This document shows positions 35,521-47,583 of a stretch of 64,000 bases of DNA, in pieces. A program made the position numbers and the translations under genes. The number at the start of each line of letters is the position of its first letter. Within the stretch, counting starts at the first letter, position 1. The notes beneath the pieces were generated by a model. The model saw only the letters and a list, made by a program, of their open reading frames with translations. It did not search any database and had not been told where the DNA came from. Source of the DNA: Luidia sarsii (Eukaryota; Echinodermata; Asteroidea; Paxillosida; Luidiidae); NCBI GenBank assembly GCA_949987565.1, contig OX465105.1, positions 21,459,221-21,523,220 of the forward strand, written 5' to 3'.

Positions 35521-37967
35521 ACCTGTTCAACCCCCCCCCCCCCGACTCCAAGCTTGGACTCATGGATATGCAGCAGCCAAAGAATTGCTTAGTAAAAATA
35601 GTAAGGTGCAGACATTGTCAGAGATTTATAGATTTATAGTATTTGAACAAAGTAACGCCACAACACATTGTACCCAGGACGGCATTGATGTGATTGCACC
35701 TTGTTGACATTCACATTCAGGTTAAGAGGCAAAATATTTGGAATTACTTGTACTCTGTTGGGGGTACCCTCAAGGGGGATATGCACACACACACACACAC
35801 ATGAATGCAGGACAAAGGACAACATGAGAAATTCCATCAATGAAAACCTCTACCACCAGGGTCCCTTTCAAGCCAATGTTCCAAATGAGCTACGATAAGG
35901 CAGTAATTACAGTCCGAGGGTCGGCAAAACCCACTTGGGCATTTTGACAAACAGGAGAATTGATGGGGAGAGCAAAGTGTAAGAGAGCTGGGAATGATAG
36001 AGGTGGTGGTGGCGGGGGTGGGGGTTGGGTGTATGAGAGGGTAGAAAAGGGGGTTACTTTTTCTCAACTCAATGATTAAGGGCATAGCAGGTGCTTGAGT
36101 ACTTGTTAATGGACGGGTCGGCAATCCGGTCCCCTGAAATTGGGTGCATGGCGGCCCTTTGTGGCCATCCGCAGTTGCTAGGAGACTCGAAAACTCTAAA
36201 TCCCCTCAATCCCTGCTCTGCTTATGATGGGTAAGTTAGATAAAGGACCGATCGCAACAGAGATATGATTTTTTTTTAAAGGGGAACGTGTACGCCTGAC
36301 ACCTCATTACAGACAAAGTGAACAAAGGTGAATAAAGGATGACATTTTGAAGATAACAGGTACATCTGTATGAGCTTTAATGTGCAATCGGTCATCAGGG
36401 ACTTGTTTTACTCCAAAAATGTTGCTGGAATCCAATCTCTGAAAGCCAAAGGGGTAGGTGAAGAGAACATGTGGGTGAAAGCTACGGCCTTGATGCACTC
36501 TGAATGAAGAATAGGAGAATTCATTGCATTTATCTTGTTTGACCTGAATTCGATGGGAGGGGGGGAGGCAGGGAAGCCACAAATGGAGACATAACATTTT
36601 TTCCAGCCGTCTCAATCAGGAATGACATTCCTTCAAATTGTTGCACATTCTCTCTGTGATTTGTCCCCTTGAATAACCATTAGCTGATTGCTTAGTTTTG
36701 ACAGACTGCCTCTTGCAGGATATTATGAGATCGGAAAATCCATATAATCTTGTCCTGGTAAAGCCTTTCATCAATGCCTCTCCACTTTTTTAAAGTGATA
36801 CACCACATCACAAGGCCATGGGTCATTCACTGGGGTTGCCAGTATTTATTCCTGAGGAAAGGGAGGGAGGAGTGGGGGGGGGGGCTGATCACATAGCTGA
36901 TCACTTAGTGGTATTCATTAAGGCCTTTATAAAAACTTGCTTTTACCCGAGAGGAGGAATGCAGAGATAGAACAGAATAACCAAAATCACAGCATAGACA
37001 ACAGCATAGACATGCAGGAAACAATGTGACATATCCATGACAAGAATTATTGGAGATTGATTGTTCGGTCAAAACTATCGGCATTGCAGCAAAGGCCGTA
37101 CATAGAAATTCCCTTGGCCATAGCCATAGCCTCTGCCAAAATTATCTATATTGATGGCTATGGCTTTAGGCATTTCCAAGGTTAGCAACACAACCACCTG
37201 CACTGAAGTAAAAGCAGCGTGTACTCAATAATTGCCCATGGCTTCAGCCAAAACCACATGCGATCAGCTGCCATCCTTACCCGAAAGAATTTCTATGGAG
37301 ACAACTCTGTCACTATGGCCTGCTGCACATGCAGCTTCGCTACCAGCATTGATACACACACTAAACGCTGTGTATAGGAAATCCTTATACAGAATAGCAG
37401 TGCCTATAGCTGATATTTAGTACACAATTTAATTAATATGGCTATGGATGTCACAACTATGGCCACAACTAATCCACCTGCAATGAATCCAAGCAAATGA
37501 ATCCTTAGCAACGGCCATATCCAGACCAGCCGCTCTTATTTTGAATCCAGCCTAAAATCTATCAATACATCTATTCACCACACTGTGGTGTCTACCGGCA
37601 TTTACAATTATCAACAAGATCAAATTTGCTTGTCAGCATAACAATGCATACAATATACAGAAATGCTGGCACAATGCTGGCTCTGGTCATTCCAGCTGTG
37701 AGAGAGCAGAACCCCTTCATATTTGTGTGCAAAGGCTGCAGCTTCACTGAATTCCATCTGCTTTAAGGTACAAAGACACTTGCTCAAGCTTTTGTTGCAT
37801 CAATACCGTCAATGATAATATCCTGCATCAGGTGAAGATGTAGTATATGTACATGCAGTGATTGCACCAGAAGTTCATAGTCTTTCTTCTGTGAGTCAGT
37901 CTATAATGTCTATAAAGTGCTAAAATGAACCCTTTTTCATAGATTCATCTGAAATAATAGAAACATG

Positions 37968-38090
37968 GTTGCAAATTGCTTACTGTCATAAATGACTACA
38001 ATGCAAGTCTCTCAAACTTAGAGGATCTGAAATTTTGATAGCATGTCCTTTCTTAAAAGAAAGGCGAAATGTCTTTCTAGATTCAAAACT
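37968..38090. mobile_element. Decayed PLE tail relic
   Basis: The words ggttgcaaattgcttactg and actacaatgcaagtctct match the outer part of the tail. The inner foldback part is largely lost. Confidence 0.45.
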
Positions 38091-38120
38091 AGATATGATT
38101 TGAAGGTTAGCCATGGTGGT

Positions 38121-38272
38121 ACCAAGTGGAAGGGTTGTGGTAACACCGTGTAAAACATCTCTTTTGAGATGGAGTACAGATCTAGCTCTGAAGTTACCAG
38201 CCCTTTTTAAGAGCCATACTCCGTCTGAGAAGAGATATTTTACATGGTGTCACAGCAAACCCTCCACTAGGT
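38121..38272. mobile_element. Foldback family 2, copy 1
   Basis: Left arm agtggaagggttgtggtaac, then accgtgtaaaacatctctt, pairs with right arm gatattttacatggtgtcac then agcaaaccctccact. Arms are about 57 bp around a roughly 38-bp centre with agctctgaa and ttaagagcc. The shared word ggtgtcaccgcaaacc and its complement define the family here. Confidence 0.7.
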
Positions 38273-40211
38273 TCAAAACAACAGGCCCACCTCCAATTGG
38301 TTTCATTTACCTGATCAAAAGAGTGACCCACAATTTTCTCTTTTTAAGACATCATGCATTAACTCTTTTTTAAGTAATCATGCATGAACTATAATCAATG
38401 CAATGTCGAAACATAGCATGATGAATTGTATTGAAACGATATTGAAAAGGGATTAACATGCAGGAAAAATATAAAATAGTTTACGATTATGCAAAGCCAG
38501 GTACTGCCACCTTCTCACCTGTTCATGGCACCCCAGTAAGTTCAAAGAAAACACAGCGCAGCCTCTCCCTTCCGAATCCAACCGTACTTCTTTCAGGTGA
38601 TCCACTCAGAAATTAATTCCGGAGAGATAAATCCTTTCCCAGGGCAATCATTGAAGAGGAGCAAAAGAGGGGAGGTGTGACTATAGCTTATCCACCTGCC
38701 AAGCTCTACTAGCTGTTGATGAGCATATCCTTTCGAAGCTGATTCCAAGTGCACGGACAGTATATACTGTGTCACAGAACGCAGGGATCATTAACATTTC
38801 ATCCCTAGATACCCAAGCAGTCTACGTACTTCGACAATCGGTCAAAAGGTGATGGAAGATGGGACAAAAAGGACAAAGATTTCCGGTCTTGATGTGTGCG
38901 GGGTTTTTGGCCTTAGTCAGACATCAGTTGAGCGATCTTGACTTTGAAGCAGAGAGTTCACGTCTGCGTTGACCGGCCGTGCGCCGAGTGCTGTATGTTC
39001 TCCTTGTTGTCCAGCAGTCTACAATCGTGCAATCTGGGCAAGCCCAAAGCCGTAACCAGCCTTAGTTGCCCTAAGGCATTATAGGATGGGGGGTGCGCTC
39101 CATTATCAGTTTGTTCAGGAAATATTTGCACTGGTAGGGGGACATTATAGGGTTTGAGGGCTGGTGTGTGTGTGTGTGGGGGGGGGAGGTTAGACTGTGA
39201 CAGAGACTAGGCTGATAGTGATACAACTCATGAAGCAAGCGCAGGGAATTTCTCTTATCAGTGGGACAGATCATTGTCTCAATCAGGCGACAGGGTATTA
39301 AAATATTCACCATGTGCCTCTTGCTGCTCAATCGCCGGCGAGCATTTCAACACAGCTCTGGCTGGGGGGGGGGGATGGGGGGGGGGCGGTTATACAATGT
39401 ATGCATCCATTTTTTCCCTTCTTTTTTCTGATGCTCTTGCAAAAAGTGCATAGAGCTGCTCAACGGCGAGTTGAGTGATCGCTGGTGACATACAAGTATG
39501 CAGTATGTTTTTTTTGTCCTTCAGGTGGAAAAGGTTGTGAAAGACGCAAGACATGGAGGCAGGACGATTGAAAGATCTATTGAAAGATCGCAGGATGTTT
39601 TATGCAAAACGGCTGGCTTTGCTTGATGTCAAATTTCTCAGCCTACCGTGCTTTCTTTTTTCTATTGCAACAAACTTGTTTTTGGCTAAAGTAACAGTAA
39701 ATTGGTTGAGCTCCCCCTCTCCCTCCCTCCCTCTCACTCCCTATCATTTCAACCAAGAATCCAAATCCATGGAAACCAAAAAATACTGAAAAAATGAGCA
39801 ATTTAGCAATAGTTTAAGCTGCAGACTTAGACAAGTATATAAGTGCCTGACTAAATGAAGTGGCAGTTGCATGGCTAATTTTTTTTATTTTTGAATCGCA
39901 ATTGAAAAATAGATTTTATTTTTAGTCTGGATTAAAAAAACTCACTAATAAGCGCAATTCGAATCGCGATCCAAATTGCAGTTCTGCTTGCGATTTTTTG
40001 GAAACAGTGCGATTATTTGCCGCGTACTGTGTGTGGATGCTATCGAAAAGAGAATATCGAAAAGTTACATCCCGAAATTCCATGCGTGTAGATAAACATC
40101 CTTCAGGAGGATGCCCTTAAAAAATGCAGAAATTACCTCGATGCCCTGATTTTTGCTGAAATTAAAGGCAAAAACTCCCGTGCCCTTTTTAACCCGCAGT
40201 TCCTGCCTTTA
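38273..40211. other. Noncoding stretch, nothing recognised
   Basis: Only short unsupported frames, with G-runs at about 39177-39188 and 39365-39387. Confidence 0.4.
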
Positions 40212-40582
40212 TTAAAGGCCCTATACAACATTGGTAAAGGTCAAAAGATTGCCACAGTTTGTGTGTTAAACCATTGAACATTCCAAAAAAAGCAATACTA
40301 CATGGTGAAATGGTGATCTGAGAAAGTAGAAAAATGCCAAAAAACGTCACGGTTTATGCACCATTCTGTAGTGTAAGAAATAGTTTAGTACTCGTGAGTA
40401 ATAAACTATTTGTCACGGTTTGAGTGAAGATTTCTCGAGAAGTACAGCATCCCAGACAGTAAGATTTCAACATGAGGATTCTATCATTACCATCTACAAA
40501 CTGTGTAAATTAGAAGGAAATCTGTACGTGGACATCGATGTTTTCCGATCTTCCCAATGTTGTATTGGTATTGGGCCTTTAA
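40212..40582. mobile_element. TTAA-ended MITE, copy B
   Basis: 371 bp between ttaaaggccctatacaacat and tgggcctttaa. The interior matches copy C at 60787 in the same orientation (for example ttgccacagtttgtgtg, accattctgtagtgtaagaa, gatttc..acatga.gattctatcat) and copy A inverted. The duplicated word atagtttattac/gtaataaactat forms an internal stem. Confidence 0.85.
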
Positions 40583-41451
40583 AGACACAGCCAGCTCATA
40601 CACACGTTGCACAGGCGCCGTTTGTGGCACAGTATTGCTTCCTATTGGACACGCTTGGGTCACATGTCAGGCATATGCGCAGTTCCGACCGAATCTGATC
40701 GGTTTTTCAATCGTGATTCACTTTTCTTTTCTTTTATCTAGTGGGAATTAACACACCTACATGTACTTTAACTCAGCTTAATAGTTTTTTAATGATGCCC
40801 TGAAAGGCTTGGAATCTGTATTTTAGGGCTATCTAAAAACTCTAAGTCTATTGGTTAAAGATTTGTGTCAATTGCAATTTATGAACTACACTACTGCTGA
40901 TAAAATATCATCTGTTTTCATGAAGTCTACAATAAAATTGTGCCCCTAAAACCTTTCGAACCACAACTTAATCAAACATCCATTGGTACTCCATTAGGAA
41001 AAGCCTATTTAGTTTGCAATTGCTTCACTGGGCTTTGTCAACAATATTGCAGAATAAGGACCGGGGTCATTTTTGGGGACGATAATGCAATTTGTGTACT
41101 GCTGGTTTAAAGTTCCACTGTCACTCACTGCAAAGCTGGACTTTGCCTGGCTCCTTGAGAAGGGAAACAATAGGAGGAGGGAACCGCCAACTGAATCTTA
41201 TCAAATCCAGTCTAAACTGTATTACTTAGAGTACCACTGGTTCTAAATCAACACATTTGAATGGCAATCTATCATACTTTTGACTGAATAGAGCTTGAAT
41301 AGAAGCTTGAATAGAACAGCAATATATCATGTACATTGTTCATGGTAAACATGGCCAGTCAAGTTTAGTATGGGACCCAATGGAATTGACAATTGCTTCA
41401 AGGGCAGTTCATATTCACTTTAACAGTGTCTCTGATAAACCCTGTATTTGC

Positions 41452-41790
41452 AGTGTTTCATGAAAGTTTCCTCACTCTAGTGCAGTATGTTGAGGTGATG
41501 GTTGATTGAATAATCTTCTTAGTTTGTAAAGTAATGGAAGCAAAACTACTTTTTGGTTGCACTTACTCCCCAAAAAAACATGTGTATGTAAGCAGCGCCT
41601 CTACAGTGTTTCACAAAAGTTTCTCCAACATAGTATGGTGTGAAAATGGTTGATTGAACAACCTTAAACAACCTAGTTTGCAAAGTAAGGAAACGGTCGA
41701 TTGAACAGCATTACAGCCTTAAAACCCTCACAAAATTACCGTAAGCAATGGTTGATTGAACAACCATTGTAGATTGTAAACTAAGGGGGA
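41452..41790. repeat. Diverged tandem duplication
   Basis: The words cagtgtttca, aaagtttc, tggttgattgaa and agtttg.aaagtaa recur in order at about 41452 and 41610, with a partial third unit near 41747. Unit length is about 150-160 bp. Confidence 0.55.
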
Positions 41791-41871
41791 ACACAAAAAG
41801 TGAAGGAAAATGTGTTGAAAACTTCTTATTGAAAAGTATACAGTTGAAATATACAGTTTTCGATAAAGGGC

Positions 41872-41925
41872 CTGGTGTCGGTTTTCAGTCCTAGCAGGAT
41901 CGATCCCTGCCTTTCAGAAAAGTTT
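41872..41925. mobile_element. PLE tail fragment
   Basis: The word ggcctggtgtcggttttcag, followed by cctagcaggatcgatccctg and cctttcagaaaag, is a collapsed foldback centre. Confidence 0.45.
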
Positions 41926-42822
41926 GGGGGAGAAGGACAACAGTGTCAATGTGTAGATGGACATGTATGTTCCCTGAATTACACAACAGAGGTAGAGTCA
42001 ATATAAGACCTACATGGCAGGCTGAAGTGCGGCGTGTTGACGGAATACCGGATCTTGTTTGTGAGTTAGTGTTCCTTCTGACAGTGGCCAGTAAAGCCAG
42101 TTTGGCTAGCGGATTAGTCGTCAGGATTCCCCCTGTCTAAGTACACACCTACCTGTGTACACTGCATGAAGTCGGATCAACCAGACTGGTAATGATTAAT
42201 AAGAAACCCTAATCATGTACCCTCCATGGGCTACAAACTCATGCACCCCAAAAGGGCAGGGTTTATTTCCCTTAACTGAAACTATTAAATCACTTGATGT
42301 ACATGTACTATTTATGCTCTGGTATGTAGTATCAGCAACACACAAGGCTAATGCCAACTTGAATTGTGACCCACTCTTAGTGTTTAGGCAAGGGGGCATT
42401 ATATAACGGCCATAAATATTGAGTGCAGGTAAGTGTTCAAACATGTACATGTATGTTGCCTAGAGTCAATACAACCACCATTCAAGCACTGATACATTGT
42501 AGTCCATAAAACTAAATGCCGGCATCAAATCCGTTGATAAGGCCATCACGTGACTTATTGAGCTCAGGTTGACCATAATCCAGCGCTGCCCCACCCCCCT
42601 TTCAAAAAATGAACAGAGAGCAGACTATAAAAAAGGCAAAACTCCAATCTCAGAGTCAGCATCGTAATTAATACCATACCCAAAAGATTACTTTCAGGAG
42701 ACCAATTGCACTGCAGTTGATAGATGACTTTTGCTCTTTTGCTTCGACAGGGATTCAGGGAATAAAACACAGACACGGTAACTATGGCTTTCTCACAAGA
42801 ATATGTGTTTATATTGGGAAAT

Positions 42823-42985
42823 CTTAAAATCAAGTGGGCCTGACTTTTCGATCCTAGCAGGACCTTTCTTCTCCGCCTTTGAGAAAGGTCCTGCTAGGAT
42901 CGAAACGTCAGGCCCACTAAATTTTAAGATTTGCATTTTGGTAATTTTAGTCAGTAAGCAGTTTGCAACATTTTTGTATATCACA
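42823..42985. mobile_element. PLE-derived foldback, copy 4
   Basis: Target duplication ttatattgggaaat, 14 bp and perfect, at 42809-42822 and 42986-42999. A short antisense arm starts cttaaaatcaagtgggcc. A full sense arm runs from ccgcctttgagaaaggtcct to gcaacatttttgtatatcac. The hammerhead-like block is intact in the sense arm. This is the clearest young copy. Confidence 0.9.
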
Positions 42986-43109
42986 TTATATTGGGAAATG
43001 TTACAGGGCATAATTGCTGTGACACTGCATGGCTGAAGTATGCACTTTTCCACGTCAAGTTCTTCATTCAGCAAATTAAAGGGTGGGCCATATTTTGTAT
43101 ATGATCACC

Positions 43110-43215
43110 GCCTTTAGGAAAGATATTGTGCTAGGATCGAAAAAATGTCCACCCCTGTAATGATTAAAATCTGTATATCCATTCATTTTAGTCAGCAAGT
43201 GTAGCGCAATATCTC
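43110..43215 (+). mobile_element. Decayed PLE tail
   Basis: The word cgcctttaggaaagatattg, then gctaggatcgaaaaaatgtc, then cattttagtcagcaag, in sense order. Confidence 0.55.
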
Positions 43216-43739
43216 TGCACTGCCTAAAGATGTGTCTTTCATATAAAATTGGTGCTTGTTAATATGCCATTCAATTGTCGCTTAATATTGCAAACAAGCA
43301 CAAGTATACGTGTGTGTAGATGCTATGCATGATGAATGCAATTATTTCTCACTGTAATTTGACCTCACCCACAAGATAAATTTGTTGTAATTTCTAAATT
43401 GATCTTATCACAGAGCATGCATCTTTGAATACAAGGAAAGTGTTTCTGTATTGTGTTTTGGGGCTATTTTCCTCTTTCTTCCCATGATGATGTAATGACT
43501 GCACTGACCACAAGGTTATCATTTCTTCTAACCTCCTTCAGAATCAAAGGGAAGCTCACTAGTACCGGGGTACACACTTGACAACACGTATTCTGATCTT
43601 ATAAGAAATTGTCTATCCCACACATATGATGTAAGTCATGTAACAGCTGTTACTTTTTTAGTGTGAGTGGGTTTTTGTTTCTATTCAGTCTCATACTCCA
43701 TGTGCAAATTTAAAACAGAAAAATAAAATGACCTCCAGA

Positions 43740-44369
43740 CTAAAGCTGCGTTTCCACTGGACTAAAATTTGACCGAGACGATGGTTAAATTTCCAATGGT
43801 CAAATTTCACCATCGTTCCCACTTGGACTTTTGAGTCAGTCAATTTAACAGAGACGATGGTTAAATTTCCAATGGTCAAATTTCACCATCGTTCCCACTT
43901 GGACTTTTGAGTCGGTCAATTTAACCGAGACGATGGTTAAATTTCGAATGGTCAAATTTCACCATCGTTCCCACTTGGACTTTTGAGTCGGTCAATTTAA
44001 CCGAGACGATGGTTAAATTGCCAATGGTCAAATTTCACCCTCGTTCCCACTTGGACTTTTGAGTCAGTCAATTTAACCGAGAAGATGGTTAAAGTAACCG
44101 AGCTGGCAAAAATTATTTGTGCACAGTGCATGTACGCCGAGTCGCATTTTACCGAGTGTTGCGTTTCCACTGGACTAATCGGCTCGGTTGAACTTACCTG
44201 GTCACTTTTACTGGGCAGAGGTTGGCCGGTGAAAGTAACCATTTGGCTCGGTTAAAGTAACCGAGAGGAAATTTAACTGGGCCATTTCCACTGGACTTAA
44301 AATGGGAAAAGTAACCATAGTCTCGGTTACTTTGACCAAAATAAGTCCAGTGGAAACACGGCTTTAGTC
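43740..44369. mobile_element. 630-bp MITE with internal tandem repeats
   Basis: The left end gactaaagctgcgtttccac and the complemented right end gactaaagccgtgtttccac continue into tggact and form inverted termini of about 35 bp. Inside are about five units of roughly 75 bp, each with gagacgatggttaaattt, caaatttcaccatcgttcc and cacttggacttttgagtc, then more copies of the gtttccactggact word. The units are themselves short inverted repeats (gatggttaaattt / aaatttcaccatc). No transposase. Confidence 0.8.
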
Positions 44370-45128
44370 ACTGCATGTGCACAGAACTGAAGGCAGCTTC
44401 TTAATTCTGTACAAAGCTGCCACAAAGTAAACAAGGAAGTGTATGTTGATGGCAGCAAACATATCCTTGCCTGACATTTGTAACATGATACCCATTCCCA
44501 CAGGTTTTTCCAATGTACATGGACATATGCAAGATTAATTGCCTCAATTTGCACAGACTGGCATTAAATAAGGTCAAACTAAAAAAGAAAAAAGAAGAAG
44601 AGAGAAACAAGACCTGTTGACTTGCGATTAAATTCCCTGCCAACCAACAAATGCCATAATTGAAGCATGTTGGCTTGGACTGGGAGCAGTATACCAACAG
44701 ATATACAACACCGTAACTGATCTCTCATGTAGTTTAGGCTAGATTCAATCAAGGAATTCAACACAGTACATGTACATAAGACTGAGGGCCAACCACATGT
44801 ACACACTATAGGGGGTCTATATATAGGGGGGTTTTAATCATGGGTTTAGGTTACCAGTCCTTTGCAATTGTTGACTTTTTCAATGACAGTGGAATTTTGT
44901 GTAAAAAAAATACAAATTATAGAAGCCAGTTTGCTAGTTTGTCGATACATTTTCCGGAATATAAAGATTTGAGCTAATGAACCCATCAAAATTTCAAAGC
45001 CAGTATTCCACAGTGTATAAATACTCTGTTTACGTATGTGGCTCAATAAAATCTTATCTATTTTTTTTATATACTGCTGAAAATACGGTATGTACTCCCA
45101 TGGAGGAATTGGTACTCCTATTTACTGG

Positions 45129-45233
45129 TACTGTAAGTGGAAGGTTTGTGGTGGCACCATGTACACCTGCAATAACACACTCTTTTGAGATAGAGTTTGC
45201 ATGGCTCTGAAAAGAGCCGGTAACCCAACTCCT
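45129..45233. mobile_element. Foldback family 2, one-armed copy with histone-like stem-loop
   Basis: The single arm aaggtttgtggtggcaccat leads to a central hairpin, ggctctgaaaagagcc (45203-45218). On the minus strand this is ggctcttttcagagcc, identical to the canonical metazoan histone mRNA 3' stem-loop, and it is preceded by acc as in histone mRNAs. No histone coding frame adjoins it. Confidence 0.6.
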
Positions 45234-47059
45234 AATTAGAAAACTAAAGAAATTATCATACAAATCAGATACAATCAATGTGTGCGTGGCACGGTTCAAG
45301 TATCAAATCATCTTTTAAATCTTTGAATGTGCTACACGTAATGTATGAAATAATAAAACAGTCATGCTTGATCATATCTCTTCAGTCACTTTGTTTTCCT
45401 CAGATTTGACTGAAGTGCCTTCTCTAGTTTACCCCGTGATGACCTGTGAGACAACTTTGGTATGGACTTAATTGCAGGCTGTTGATACACGCACATGGGC
45501 ATGTGCCAGTGGCACGCAGGTGGCTGCTCTGTAACTTTCATTTAAAATAGTGCATAATAGAGGATGACCTATTGTAATTTGCTTCTGCAAGTCTGTAGGA
45601 GTTTCTAAAAAATGTCTTGCCATTATAAAAAACATTGCACAGGGTTACCTATAGTACAGCGTGGAGCTCCATGCCTACCGTATCCTCGGCCGTATAGTAC
45701 TGAGTTTTAGAATCTTTCCGGCATTTAAGCATCACATAATGACAGTCAAAGATGAACTCAAGTCATCCGATATTAGCGTGAAATGATAAGGATAAAAAAT
45801 AACATCAGGGTGGAGACTCACAGCCTAGCCAGCCAATTTATATACCGGCATACAATTAACTGAAAACCTCTGCCACCTTTCTGAAGTGTTCAAGATAAAT
45901 GAGCATTACAAGATCAAGATACAGTATGCCCACAGGGACAGGGACTGGAAGACAGATTATTACTGGCTGGGGATGAGGATACAGGAAGGGAGTTAATGTA
46001 TTCTCATGTCAGTGCAAACATGTCTGCGTTTCTTGTTCGTTTTGACCTCGTTTGGTCTGAGATAACGAGGTACTGTAGCATACAACATAATGACGATGCT
46101 GTTGAATGTTCCAACTGTAATAAAAACAATCTTTAGTTTTAAGGACACGCAGAACATTAAGAGCCTGCACAAGCCTATCCATGTGTGTTTCTCAACAAGA
46201 CAGAAATCAGTATTTTGTACACTCATCACGACGGTATCTGCATGTGCCTTGCCTACATGTCGCACTACAGGTCAGTACATGCACAGAGACATTTAATGTG
46301 AATGTACATTTAATTTGGGGTAAACATGCATCTGTGTGCACCAGCCGAAGTCCAGCCAACTGGTTTTCATCGACCTCTCTGTGCTCTAATTTCATCAGCT
46401 ATTATAGATGGAGTTGTGGCTCAACATGGGAGCTGGCAAGACTTTGATGACGATCTAAAAATAAAAATAGGTCAGAGGGGTTCCTCTGCATTTGCCCGGG
46501 CAAAGAGACATGAGGCAGGAGGCAGGATATGGAGTGCATGGTGTCAACCGTCAAGCCACGCACTCACAGCCTTCCTCCATCTGTAGTACTGTGACTGATT
46601 CCGATACTGGATGTCCGTGACTAACATTCCTGGCAACATTAATTAACAGACTTGAATCATGACTGTACTCTTTAAAATCATTAAAGCAGTTTGTCCCACA
46701 AAATTTTGGGTTTTTCAAAGATGATCCCATTCAGGCTTTCCAGAAATAGAAAAACAGGTAGAAAATTGGTTGGGGAGAAAACAGTGTTGTGTTTTGTTTT
46801 CTTTTTTTGAGGGGGGGGGGGGGGAGAAGGAGGGAAAATAATCTAAACAGCTCCAAATCACTTTTTAGAAGAATTTAAACACCACCACCAACACAGTATT
46901 GGTTGTCCTGGTTTAACTTTGTCCTGGATCAATAACCCTTTGAACTCCATTTCAAATCACTGTTTTAGTGTAGCTTTAACAGCATAGAATTTCTAACCCA
47001 AATTCATGGATTTCACACTATGGCCAATGAATCTGAAAAAAAATTATGGGGAGTTATGA

Positions 47060-47190
47060 TCTAATCCTTGCAAGACCTACACATGTATTCCAAAGGCTTT
47101 CAAAGGCTGAAACATTAGGCCCTAGTATGAAATAATGTGTAATTGTAGTCTTTAAAGTCAGTGTAGGTTCTTTGCAACATTTTTGACCTG
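47060..47190. mobile_element. Decayed PLE tail relic
   Basis: The words atctaatccttgcaagacct, ggctgaaacattaggcccta and gtcagtgtaggttctttgca follow the order of the foldback elements. Confidence 0.45.
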
Positions 47191-47392
47191 CCGATGAAAA
47201 TCTGTTGAATGTGAAAGTACAAAGAAGGTAGACAACTTTGGAAAAGAATCAAAATAATATAAATATGAATGAAGAATTACCTTCTGCTTATTTTTCACTA
47301 TTTTCAAGAGAGACATATAACAGCCATGGAAAAGATCATTTCTTTACTCAGTAGAAAATGGTTTTCATAATGAGCCCATATGTGTGCCAGCT

Positions 47393-47497
47393 AGTGTACT
47401 AACCAGTCGTTGTGTTTACACTACATGGGCATGAGTCTGGAGATACGGTCCAGACTCACGCCCATGTAGTGTAAACACAAAGAACGGTTAGTACACT
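47393..47497. repeat. 105-bp near-perfect hairpin
   Basis: Arms agtgtactaaccagtcgttg.. (47393-47440) and ..gaacggttagtacact (47450-47497) pair over about 48 bp, with few mismatches around a 9-nt loop. It is probably a tiny foldback or MITE. No other copy was seen in this window. Confidence 0.8.
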
Positions 47498-47534
47498 GTG
47501 ATTAAAATTCAGCCTAGGTTTTTCCTTAACTTAC

Positions 47535-47583
47535 CCTGACCCTCCTCATCATCAAGCCATATCCAGTTGGCTTCAGCGACCAT
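47535..47583 (-). CDS. Candidate alternative leader exon
   Basis: ATG at 47583, in the strong context ggcATGG, opens MVAEANWIWLDDEEGQ and ends at a perfect donor, cagg/gtaagt, in phase 1, the phase exon 2 accepts. The peptide resembles the leader at 30922 (M, A, E, N, W, D and D fall in the same order). A plausible acceptor, gcaattttcag/gg, lies just upstream at 47594, so it could also be an internal exon of about 60 nt. It would imply a second promoter about 17 kb upstream, or a tandemly duplicated first exon. Confidence 0.42.

Larger units (their letters stand above)
32816..38120. other. Noncoding stretch with PLE relics and a 99-bp duplication
   Basis: No exon could be supported. Repeats are listed separately. 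The DNA at about 33330-33560 is repeat-free and mixed in composition, possibly conserved. C- and G-runs occur at about 35530-35543 and 36873-36883. Confidence 0.4.
44370..47392. other. Noncoding stretch with one foldback and one PLE relic
   Basis: No supported exon. A G-run lies at about 46812-46824. Confidence 0.4.
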
